A stretch of 7,654 bases of DNA from CALAED01 sp937891035 (lineage in GTDB: Bacteria; Actinomycetota; Actinomycetes; Streptosporangiales; Streptosporangiaceae): positions 1 to 7,654 of the forward strand of contig DASQSZ010000277.1 of assembly GCA_035642125.1 (NCBI GenBank), read 5' to 3'. The notes below the pieces were generated by a model that saw only the letters and a list, made by a program, of their open reading frames with translations, had not been told where the DNA came from and ran no database searches. Position 1 is the stretch's first letter; the number at the start of each line of letters is the position of its first letter. The position numbers and the translations under genes were made by a program. Positions 1 through 5,287 of the stretch are shown piece after piece.

Positions 1-393
1 CTCGTGGTGGCGGTGCTGGACCTCGACGGGCTGCGCGACGCGAACAGCCGCCACGGCGCGGAAGCGGGCACGGAGATGCTGCGGCAATGCGCGGACGCAC
101 TGGTCCGAAGCGTCCGGGCCGTGGACGACCTGGCCCGCACATGGCCCGACGAGTTCTCGGTGCTGCTGCACGCAACCGACGCCCGCAGCGCCACCGCATG
201 GGCGCGCCGATTCGAGGAGGCCCTGGAGAGCTCGACGACAGTCCACCGGGGCCGCCCGCTGAGCTGTGCAATCGGGATAGCGGACACGATGGAGACGCCG
301 TCGCTCTTGGAGGCGGCCGTGCGTGCCCGGAAGCGGATGGAGGTCGTCCAGGCGCTGCGGAAGCAGCGCCGCAACCGCGATCCTGGTGCCTAG
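1..393 (+). CDS. Degenerate GGDEF-domain protein, C-terminal part (5' partial)
   Basis: The reading frame is open from the first base and ends at TAG 391-393, leaving 130 residues of a longer protein. The segment follows the GGDEF (diguanylate cyclase) fold: a LDLDGLRDAN strand-helix (residues 6-15), the helix REMLRQ-like region, then WPDEF at residues 48-52 where the family has GGDEF, and a late CAIGIA strand. Both glycines of the signature are replaced by W and P, the usual ND/GH pair near residues 15-20 reads NS/GA, and the terminal ALYxAK-like motif is blurred. Loss of these GTP-binding residues argues against cyclase activity. An RxxD motif (R39-D42) sits exactly five residues before the signature, where the allosteric c-di-GMP I-site lies in active enzymes. 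It may therefore be a c-di-GMP sensor or a structural pseudo-enzyme (inference). Upstream domains are outside the window. Confidence 0.8.
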   Translation, partial: LVVAVLDLDGLRDANSRHGAEAGTEMLRQCADALVRSVRAVDDLARTWPDEFSVLLHATDARSATAWARRFEEALESSTTVHRGRPLSCAIGIADTMETPSLLEAAVRARKRMEVVQALRKQRRNRDPGA

Positions 394-410
394 CCACTGT
401 CCGTGGCCTA
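391..410 (+). terminator. Small hairpin at the end of the GGDEF gene
   Basis: GCCAC (393-397) and GTGGC (403-407) form a five-base stem around a five-base loop, extended by TA/TA pairs past a bulged C. The stem overlaps the stop codon. There is no T-run, so termination is only a possibility. Confidence 0.25.
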
Positions 411-875
411 CTCGGCGACCCGGGCTTTCCGTCAAGCGTTTCATGCCAGACGTGCGGCTCCAGCAGCGTGCTCGCGCACCTCGAGACGGCCCTCTGCGAA
501 CGCCTCAAGCACGTTGCTGTGGTTGGCCAGCGGACAAGGGCGCGCCGCCCGGCGAACTCCCGGTGGATGCGAACGCGGTTCCGGGGCAGTGAGTTCCGCT
601 CGTACCAGCGCCGCTTCTGCGACCAGAGACGGGTGTCTTGCCAGCGCAGGCCGGGAGCATCCCAGGTACTCAGCGGCGAGGGTCCCCCTGGCGTCGCGGG
701 CCAAGACCTGGACGTTCGTGCGATTCCGTCGGCACCATCTGGGAGGATCGCTGCGCGTTCTCGGCCCGTTTCCGTGCAGCAAGTCGTGTGCCATTGACTT
801 CGCTGTGGAAGTCGGCGGAGGATCGCCCGTCATCTCGTGGGACTGGCCCACCAACCCCCTCGGAGGTTCATGCGC
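394..875. other. Intergenic stretch with a possible decayed minus-strand reading frame
   Basis: No gene here can be supported well. On the minus strand a frame is open from about 794 to its stop at 441 and reads as alanine/leucine-rich helical protein. Pieces such as LAAEYLGCSRPALARHPS and LANHSNVLEAFAEGRLEVRE faintly recall leucine-rich-variant/HEAT-like repeats. It lacks a convincing start or ribosome site, and the same frame runs on as a shadow under the next plus-strand gene, so it is at best a remnant. A TTGACT hexamer at 794-799 with GAGGAT 18 bases later (818-823) is a weak promoter candidate for the gene starting at 876. Confidence 0.2.
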
Positions 876-882
876 ATGCGCA
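862..882 (+). promoter_or_regulatory. Ribosome binding site and start-codon palindrome
   Basis: GGAGG at 862-866 precedes two in-frame ATGs, at 870 (spacing 3) and 876 (spacing 9). The second spacing is the plausible one and matches the sister gene at 3065 (GGGAG, spacing 8). The start region also contains a perfect 12-base palindrome, TGCGCATGCGCA at 871-882, covering the start codon. Confidence 0.6.
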
Positions 883-1625
883 GTTTCTTCTCCCGCCGGC
901 CGAGCCCGGCCATGGCCGTCGCCTTCATAGCGCTCCTGGCAGCGCTCTCGGGCACGGCGGTCGCCTTGCCCGGGACGAACACGGTCGACTCGGGCGACAT
1001 CAAGAATGGGCAGGTCAAGACCAAGGACATCCGCAACAACGCCGTGACCAGCAAGAAGGTCAAGAACGGCGCGATCGGCAGCGCCGATGCGAAGAACGAC
1101 TCGCTCACGGGCACCGACATCAACGAGTCCACGCTTGGGCAGGTGCCGAGCGCGAACACGGCAAACAGCGCGAGCACGGCGAATTCCGCCAACACCGCCA
1201 ACACCGCCAACACCGCCAACACGGCCACCAGCGCCAACACCGCGAACACGGCGAATACGGCGAACGACATCCCGGACCTCAGCTTCCAGGACCTGACGTT
1301 GAAGAACGGCTGGGTCGGAGGCTGCTTCGGCGGAGGCGTTCCAGGCATCGCCAAAAGCGCCGAGGGAGTGGTGCATTTCCGCGGGGTGATGTGCCGTACG
1401 AGCGGAACCAATAACAACGCGTTTGCCGTTCCGTCGGGCTTCGCTCCGAGTCAGACCGAGTGGTTGGCGGTCGACATGTGCGATGCACATACGGGTCGGA
1501 TCGTGATCGGCACGAACGGTGAGGTGAGCGTCGAGGACGATCCCACTGACGACCCGCCGCCAGCAGGGGGATGGCATGGGTGCTTCACCTCATTGGCTGG
1601 AGTGGGCTACACGCTGCCGTACTAG
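876..1625 (+). CDS. Secreted/anchored fibre-like repeat protein with tail-fibre-like head
   Basis: This encodes 249 residues from ATG 876 (251 from ATG 870). Residues 1-33 form a basic, hydrophobic leader (SRRPSPAMAVAF... to TAVALPG), either a signal peptide or a membrane anchor. Residues 37-88 hold five ten-residue repeats of the pattern (V/I/L)xSxDIKNGx. Residues 92-130 are thirteen xAN triplets (SAN/TAN). The C-terminal ~115 residues resemble the beta-sandwich seen at the ends of phage tail-fibre and collagen-like surface proteins: a V-V-HFRG strand, then VPSGFAPS, GRIVIGTNGEVSV and a closing SLAGVGYTLP, with four cysteines that could pair outside the cell. Leader and stalk nearly match the protein at 3065-3865, while the heads are unrelated. 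A cell-surface fibre or adhesin role is inference; no enzymatic motif is visible. The gene converges on the dead vapC across a long hairpin. Confidence 0.8.
   Translation: MRSFFSRRPSPAMAVAFIALLAALSGTAVALPGTNTVDSGDIKNGQVKTKDIRNNAVTSKKVKNGAIGSADAKNDSLTGTDINESTLGQVPSANTANSASTANSANTANTANTANTATSANTANTANTANDIPDLSFQDLTLKNGWVGGCFGGGVPGIAKSAEGVVHFRGVMCRTSGTNNNAFAVPSGFAPSQTEWLAVDMCDAHTGRIVIGTNGEVSVEDDPTDDPPPAGGWHGCFTSLAGVGYTLPY
1149..1265 (+). repeat. Nine-base tandem repeat coding xAN triplets
   Basis: Thirteen imperfect copies of a nine-base unit close to GCCAACACC encode SAN/TAN/SAS/TAT. The purest run is around 1186-1230. Adjacent copies vary mainly at third bases (gcc/gcg, acc/acg) and in the first amino acid (S or T), so the protein repeat is kept while the DNA drifts. 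This suggests selection on the peptide. Confidence 0.85.
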
Positions 1626-1657
1626 GCCGGACCTGAAATAGCCCTGCAGTTTCGCCC

Positions 1658-1691
1658 AGGCCCGCGTCGGACCATGGTCCGGCGCGGGTCT
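1658..1691. terminator. Long hairpin between convergent genes
   Basis: Arms 1658-1673 and 1676-1691 pair over 16 bases with two G:T wobbles, centred on CCATGG. It lies 33 bases after the plus-strand gene's stop and 19 bases beyond the vapC remnant's stop on the other strand, so it could terminate both. No T-run follows on either side, which is common in GC-rich actinobacterial terminators. Confidence 0.55.
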
Positions 1692-1709
1692 ATGCCGTCC
1701 GCAGGCCGG

Positions 1710-2137
1710 TCAGCCAGGCGCGGTCGTACCCTGGTCTGCGCCTGGATCGACCAGGACGACTCCGTCGAAGTAACGCCGGTAGAAGCCGCGACCCCTGGTG
1801 AGCAATCGGTCCGCGGCGGTCGATGCGTGAGCGCCGACCAGGAAGTCCGCTATCACGCGGGCGCGAGGGCCTCCCCCACGTCCATGGCGGCCCATACCTC
1901 GCCGGCCGCGAGCGCCGCCGGTTCCCCGAGCGGGAACGTCACGCCCAGCCGCTCCACGGCCCCCCTCGCCGTCGCCGTATCTGCGAACGCGCTGGTGATC
2001 TCTGCCCACACGATGTCGCAAGCCACCAGGCCTCCTCGAGCGAGGCAGTCACGGAGCGCCTCGCGGGAGCACTCGCGGAATCTCGGATCCGCGCCGAGGA
2101 CATCAATCAGCACGTTGGTGTCGACCGCGGTGATCAG
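1710..2137 (-). pseudogene. vapC: Frameshifted VapC PIN-domain toxin (copy 1)
   Basis: This was a PIN-domain ribonuclease toxin. The first frame starts with ITAVDTNVLIDVLGADP (catalytic Asp of DTN), passes WAE (second acidic residue) and ends early after EALAPA at stop 1853-1855, giving 94 residues. One base on, the other frame continues the family sequence RVIADFLVGAHA, AADRLLTR and GFYRRYF to stop 1710-1712. Comparison with the intact copy at 4273-4683 places a one-base deletion near 1878-1883. The fourth acidic position is also gone: LLTRGRGF here, LLTRDRGF in the intact copy. So the gene is broken both by frame and at the active site. The start is CTG overlapping the vapB stop as CTGA; no ATG, GTG or TTG precedes the DTN motif. 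Confidence 0.88.
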
Positions 2138-2380
2138 GCGGCGTCCGGCTCGCCCCGCAGGCGGTCGATCAGCTCGTCTGTCCCACCCGGCACCCGAAGG
2201 ACACCGTACAGCTCGTCCACCGGGCTGCGTGTCGCTGCTCTCCGCGCGACGATGCCGCCTCCCGGGTGCTCGTCGAACTCGAGCACCTGACCGGCTCGGA
2301 TGTCAAGGCGTTCACGGATTGGCTTGGGAAATGACGATCTGGCCCCTCTCGGACACGGTGCTTGTCTTCCGGGTTGCCAT
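2134..2380 (-). pseudogene. vapB: Frameshifted AbrB-type VapB antitoxin (copy 1)
   Basis: This is the antitoxin partner of the broken vapC. It begins MATRKTSTVSERGQIVI and would continue PKPIRERLDIRAGQVLEF, the SpoVT/AbrB swapped-hairpin DNA-binding core, but a single extra A:T pair in the AAA at 2329-2331 shifts the frame and gives an early stop after SQANP. Downstream of the shift the second frame is intact to the toxin-binding tail (VDELYGVLRVPGGTDELIDRL) and stops at 2134-2136. Residue by residue it parallels the intact VapB at 4680-4925. Start ATG 2378-2380 is fixed by that alignment (GGTATG in both). Confidence 0.88.
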
Positions 2381-2386
2381 ACCGTG

Positions 2387-2411
2387 ATCGTGGGAACTCC
2401 TCATAAGTCAA
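2387..2411 (-). promoter_or_regulatory. Decayed vapBC copy-1 promoter
   Basis: Reading on the minus strand, TTGACT (2411-2406) is followed after only 13 bases by CACGAT (2392-2387). The same positions in the intact operon are TTGACG, 17 bases, TACAAT. The palindrome of the intact copy survives only as an imperfect GGAGTTCCC. A 13-base spacer and a poor -10 should leave little activity. Confidence 0.55.
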
Positions 2412-2453
2412 ACCTCGGCGTGTGCCATGACAGCTTGTGCTGGAGCTGGTCAG

Positions 2454-2945
2454 CTACGCCGCCGCGGGGACCTTCGCCTGCGACCCGCGCCGTTTCGGCC
2501 GCCCCGCCGGCTTTACGATCTTCGCCAGGAAGCTGTCGGTATGAGGTGTCCGCCTTGGCGGCCACCTGTTCCGGCATCCCGAAAGCGACCACCGCGCCGC
2601 CCTCCTCCCCCGCCCTCCGGGCCAGGTCGATGATTCGGTCTCCCGTCTTGCACGTCCAGGTTGTGCTCGATCACCACCACCGTGTTGCCGGCATCCACCA
2701 GCCGGCCCAGCATCTCCAGCAGCCGGTGCACGTCCGCGAAGTGCAGGCCCGTCGTCGGCTCGTCCAGGATGTAGAGGGTCCGGCCGGGTCGCCCACCTGA
2801 CACAGCTCGCTCGCCAGCTTCACTCGCTGCGCCTCGCCGCGCAACAGCGTCGTCGAGGGCTGGCCCAGGGCGGATGTAGTCGAGCCGCACGTTGTGCAGC
2901 ACCCGCAGGCGAAGCGGTCGGCCGCCGCGGCCACCTGCTCGGTGC
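2454..2945 (-). pseudogene. uvrA: UvrA C-terminal remnant A (longest copy)
   Basis: This is the decayed 3' end of the excision-repair ATPase UvrA. Across three frames one reads VLHNVRLDYIR, then LGQPSTTLLRGEAQRVKLASEL (ABC signature, SGG changed to LRG), then TLYILDEPTTGLHFADVHRLLEML (Walker B and following), GNTVVVIEHNLDV (H-loop), and finally FGMPEQVAAKADTSY and KIVKPAG to a TAG at 2454-2456. Several frameshifts make it untranslatable as UvrA. The left end of the homology in minus-strand terms (about 2945-3000) is uncertain. It lies 73 bases upstream of vapB copy 1, the same arrangement as remnant C and the intact vapB. Confidence 0.85.
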
Positions 2946-3064
2946 CAACCGAGGACGCGCCGCGCGAGGAGCGGCGCCTGAACGTCCAGATCGCTTGCTT
3001 TCATCCGGCGACCCATGGACCATCGCCGCTCGGCTCGAAGTCAATTGATCCGGGAGATGAGTGA

Positions 3065-3865
3065 ATGAATCGCTGGTTGTCCCGACGGCCTTCCCCAACC
3101 ATGGCCGTGGCATTCCTAGCGCTGCTGGCCGCCCTCTCCGGCACGGCGGTCGCCCTGCCCGGCAAGAATACGGTCGACTCGGGCGACATCAAGAAGGGCG
3201 CCGTCAAAGCGTCCGACATTGCGAAGAACGCCGTTAGCGGGGCCAACATCAAGAACGGCTCGCTCACAGGCGGCGACATCCAAGAGTCCAGCCTCGGCAC
3301 CGTACCCAGCGCCAACGTCGCCAACAGCGCCAACGTCGCCAACAGCGCCAACACCGCGAACTCGGCGAACACAGCGAACAGCGCCAACTCGGCGAACACA
3401 GCGACCAGCGCGAACACAGCGGACAGCGCGAGTACGGCCAACACCGCCAACACGGCCAACACTGCGAACACGGCGAACAACCTCGGGGGCGTGCCGGCAA
3501 GCGACTACCAGCGGAAGACCGCCCAGTCGGGGCAGACCCTCAGTGGTCAACTCGCTGAAGTCCACAACCCAGGCGCCGTCTTCTGGCTCGCGGGAGATTC
3601 TTATCCCGTTCCTCTCCCCGCCGGTTCGCCCGCTCCAACGCTCGAGTACCGCTCTGACGGAAGTCCTAGCCCGACCTGTCCGGGGATCGGTCAATCGACA
3701 TCCGGCAGGCTCTGCGTCTACGCCTACAACACGATTAACGTGAGCTCGGTATCGCTCAGTCTGAATGACGAGAACAGGCTCTTCGGATTTTCGCTCGACG
3801 TTTTCCCGGTGATCCAGGAAGACGACGGATTCCTTCTCGCGAACTGGGCCTATCAGGTCCCGTAG
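3065..3865 (+). CDS. Second secreted fibre-like repeat protein, different head
   Basis: This encodes 266 residues. ATG 3065 is preceded by GGGAG (3052-3056) eight bases away. Residues 1-33 are the same basic-hydrophobic leader as in the 876-1625 product. Residues 37-78 hold four ten-residue repeats (VDSGDIKKGA and similar), and residues 82-138 hold nineteen xAN triplets (SAN, VAN, TAN). The C-terminal ~125 residues begin NLGGVPASDYQRKT, a junction motif I associate with secreted Thermoleophilia and tail-fibre-like proteins, followed by a beta-rich domain with two cysteines (TCPG, LCVY) and the end GFLLANWAYQVP. The head shares no clear sequence with the sister protein. Its likely site is outside the membrane; its ligand or structure is unknown. 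It sits between uvrA remnants A and B and ends only 19 bases before remnant B's stop, facing it. Confidence 0.82.
   Translation: MNRWLSRRPSPTMAVAFLALLAALSGTAVALPGKNTVDSGDIKKGAVKASDIAKNAVSGANIKNGSLTGGDIQESSLGTVPSANVANSANVANSANTANSANTANSANSANTATSANTADSASTANTANTANTANTANNLGGVPASDYQRKTAQSGQTLSGQLAEVHNPGAVFWLAGDSYPVPLPAGSPAPTLEYRSDGSPSPTCPGIGQSTSGRLCVYAYNTINVSSVSLSLNDENRLFGFSLDVFPVIQEDDGFLLANWAYQVP
3308..3478 (+). repeat. Nine-base tandem repeat coding xAN triplets, second copy
   Basis: Nineteen units near GCCAACAGC or GCGAACACA encode xAN triplets, with the same interrupting pair TAT-SAN seen in the sister gene. Units 15-19 are nearly uniform TAN. Third bases differ among units, so the array is old or selected at protein level. 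Confidence 0.85.
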
Positions 3866-3884
3866 GGAGGAACGCGTGCCTGCA

Positions 3885-4129
3885 TTACGCCGCGGCCGGG
3901 ACCTTCGCTCGCGCGCCGCCGCGCTTCCGCCGCCCCGCCGGCTTCACGACTCGGCCAGGAAGCGGCCCGTGTATGACGTGTCCGCCCTAGCGGCCACCTG
4001 CTCAGGCGTCCCGAAAACACGTCGAGGTTGTGCTCGATCACCGCCACCGTGTTGCCCTGCTCCACCAGCCGCGAAGTGCAGTCCCGTCGTCGGCTCGTCC
4101 AGGATGTAGAGCGGCTCGATCTTGATCAT
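3885..4129 (-). pseudogene. uvrA: UvrA C-terminal remnant B (internally deleted)
   Basis: It reads LYILDEPTTGLHFA (Walker B region), then jumps to RLVEQGNTVAVIEHNLDV (H-loop) and then to FGTPEQVAARADTSYTGRFLAE, ending at TAA 3885-3887. Relative to remnants A and C, about ten codons are missing after LHFA and about 25-30 codons after HNLDV, and frames change at the joins. The 3' part matches remnants C and D almost base for base around 3961-4010. No UvrA function is possible. Confidence 0.85.
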
Positions 4130-4180
4130 GCGAGCTGAGCGGAGTCGCTTGTCCCGTGTGCCGTCCTACCGCGAAGGGCG

Positions 4181-4265
4181 CTAGGCCGCCACCGGCCTCT
4201 TCTCTCGCGCGTCGCCCCGACCCGGCGCGCCGGTCGGCCCTCGATATCTGCGGGAAGCGGCCAGT
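4181..4265 (-). pseudogene. Possible fifth UvrA tail, strongly decayed (B')
   Basis: On the minus strand, ACTGGCCGCTTC at 4265-4254 corresponds to the YTGRF codons of the other tails. An ATCG block follows where they have EIVKP, then an arginine-rich stretch, and the end KRPVAA-TAG at 4181 resembles KVPAAA-stop. Similarity is patchy but colinear, and this tail lies just after the intact vapC. It could be chance in GC-rich DNA. Confidence 0.4.
4217..4237 (-). terminator. GC hairpin downstream of intact vapC
   Basis: CCGACC (4217-4222) pairs with GGTCGG (4232-4237), with a bulged C and the self-complementary GGCGCGCC between. It sits 36 bases past the vapC stop. No T-run is present. Confidence 0.35.
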
Positions 4266-4272
4266 GGACGAG

Positions 4273-4683
4273 CTAGGCAGAGCTCGGGCCCAGCACCTCG
4301 AGGCTCTCGAAGTAACGGCGATAGAAGCCCCGGTCCCTCGTGAGCAGCCGGTCGGCCGCCCCGGCAGCGTGGGCTCCGATCAGGAAGTCGGCGATTACTC
4401 GGCTGCGGGCTCCACCGGCGCGGCGGTGTCCGGCCAATGCGGTCCCCGCTGCCAGCGCCGCCGACTCCGCGATGCTCGAGAAGCCCACTCCCAACCGTCT
4501 CAACGCTTCCTGGGCGGCCACCACGCTTGGAAAGGCCGCGGCGACCTCCGCCCACACAACCTCGCACGCGATCAGCCCTCCGTGAGCAAGACAGTCGCGC
4601 AGGGCCTCCCGAGACCCTTCGCCGAACTCCGGATCCGCCCCGAAGACGTCGATCAGGACGTTGGTGTCGACCGCTGTGATCAG
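4273..4683 (-). CDS. vapC: VapC PIN-domain ribonuclease toxin (intact)
   Basis: This encodes 136 residues, a normal VapC length. VapC toxins cut RNA (often tRNA or rRNA) in the cytoplasm and are held inactive by VapB. The four acidic PIN positions are all visible: D6 in DTN, E46 in WAE, D99 in RVIADFL and D117 in LLTRDRGF. The best start is CTG 4683-4681, overlapping the vapB stop as CTGA. Upstream in this frame a stop is reached with no ATG, GTG or TTG, and the first canonical start downstream (GTG, codon 43) would remove D6. The dead paralog keeps the same CTGA junction. A rare CTG start would hold toxin output low and couple it to vapB translation (inference). The substrate is unknown. A hairpin and a decayed uvrA tail follow. 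Confidence 0.9.
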   Translation of the reverse strand: MITAVDTNVLIDVFGADPEFGEGSREALRDCLAHGGLIACEVVWAEVAAAFPSVVAAQEALRRLGVGFSSIAESAALAAGTALAGHRRAGGARSRVIADFLIGAHAAGAADRLLTRDRGFYRRYFESLEVLGPSSA

Positions 4684-4925
4684 TTGGCGTCCGGCTTGCC
4701 GCGCAGGCTCTCGATCAGCTCGTCAGTACCGCCCGGAACCTGGAGCACGCCGAATAGCTCGTCGACTGGACTGCGCATCGCCACCTTGCGAGCCACCACC
4801 CCGCCGTCCGGATGCTCGCTGAACTCGAGTACCTCGCCCGGGCGGATGCCGAGCCGGTCACGAATTGGCTTTGGAATCGTGACCTGGCCCTTCTCGGTCA
4901 CGGTGCTTCTCATGGGCCCAGGCAT
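4680..4925 (-). CDS. vapB: VapB AbrB-family antitoxin (intact)
   Basis: This encodes 81 residues. The N-terminal SpoVT/AbrB swapped-hairpin DNA-binding domain is clear (STVTEKGQVTIPKPIRDRL, then GIRPGEVLEF, residues 7-35). The C-terminal part (VDELFGVLQVPGGTDELIESLRG) is the usual VapC-binding tail. It neutralises the PIN toxin encoded next and should repress its own promoter. ATG 4925-4923 is chosen over the later ATG 4913 because the upstream bases GGTATG and the distance to the STV motif match the paralog at 2380. The gene overlaps vapC by four bases (CTGA), so the two are one operon. Confidence 0.92.
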   Translation of the reverse strand: MPGPMRSTVTEKGQVTIPKPIRDRLGIRPGEVLEFSEHPDGGVVARKVAMRSPVDELFGVLQVPGGTDELIESLRGKPDAN

Positions 4926-4931
4926 ACCTCG

Positions 4932-4960
4932 ATTGTAGGAATTCCTACCGCAGTCGTCAA
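4932..4960 (-). promoter_or_regulatory. vapBC promoter with palindromic operator
   Basis: On the minus strand, TTGACG (4960-4955), a 17-base spacer and TACAAT (4937-4932) form a near-consensus housekeeping promoter. The perfect palindrome GTAGGAATTCCTAC (4948-4935) covers the spacer and part of the -10, an ideal site for VapB/VapBC autorepression. Only six bases separate the -10 from the ATG, so transcription should start at or next to the start codon, giving a leaderless mRNA. No ribosome site would then be needed. Confidence 0.82.
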
Positions 4961-5018
4961 ACGTTCTCGGGGAGGGCGCCCTCGAACTCGCGGACAGCGC
5001 GGTCGCCTGCAACCGTGT

Positions 5019-5230
5019 TTACGCCGCGGCGGGCACCTTCGCCCGTCCGCGGCCGGCTGGCTTGCGCCGCCCCGCCGGCTTCACGATGTTCGCCAAGAAG
5101 CGGCCCGTGTATGACGTGTCCGCCTTGGCGGCCACCTGCTCCGGCGTTCCCTGCGCCACCAGCGCGCCGCCCTCTTCCCCGCCCTCCGGGCCCAGGTCGA
5201 TGATGCGGTCCGCCGTCTTGATCACGTCCT
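5019..5230 (-). pseudogene. uvrA: UvrA C-terminal remnant C
   Basis: This is an open frame of the last ~70 codons of UvrA: DVIKTADRIIDLGPEGGEEGG, ALVAQGTPEQVAAKADTSYTGRF, LANIVKPAGRRK, ending KVPAAA and TAA at 5019-5021. It is the best preserved of the tails and has no frameshift, but the ATPase motifs are absent. Its upstream edge joins a vapB fragment at about 5230, out of frame with it. It lies 93 bases before the intact vapB. Confidence 0.88.
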
Positions 5231-5231
5231 A

Positions 5232-5287
5232 GTATCTCCCCAGGGCGGATGCCGAGACGTTCACGCATCGGCTGTGGAATCGTGACT
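5232..5287 (-). pseudogene. VapB fragment (third copy, 5' core only)
   Basis: It reads VTIPQPMRERLGIRPGEIL, the AbrB-type core, and is very close at DNA level to bases ~4888-4840 of the intact vapB. It lacks the start, the promoter and the C-terminal tail. The right edge coincides with the stop codon of the calcium-repeat gene, and the left edge runs into UvrA remnant C. It is a scar of a third vapB copy. Confidence 0.82.

Noticed and set aside
1149..1265. Could the tandem repeats be a CRISPR array?
   Set aside because: The unit is nine bases, without spacers, and in frame with a coding gene.
830..1417. Long minus-strand open frame rich in AVFAVLAVLA, looking like a membrane protein
   Set aside because: It is the antisense reading of the xAN tandem repeat in the fibre-like gene; the hydrophobic pattern comes from the repeat and there is no ribosome site.
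441..1577. 378-residue minus-strand open frame
   Set aside because: Most of it is antisense to the 876-1625 gene, with low-complexity VGGVGG. Only the part left of ~794 could be a remnant, and it has no convincing start.
2513..3016. A small functional ABC ATPase
   Set aside because: The DEPTTGLHF and EHNLDV motifs are UvrA-specific, the signature motif is damaged, and frames change several times.
3001..3480. Minus-strand frame with repeated AVLAVLAVL stretches
   Set aside because: Same artefact, antisense to the second xAN array.
4957..5268. Apparent VapB-headed chimeric protein on the minus strand
   Set aside because: After the VapB core it reads the uvrA tail in the wrong frame, giving Gly/Arg-rich nonsense. 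It is a junction artefact, not a gene.
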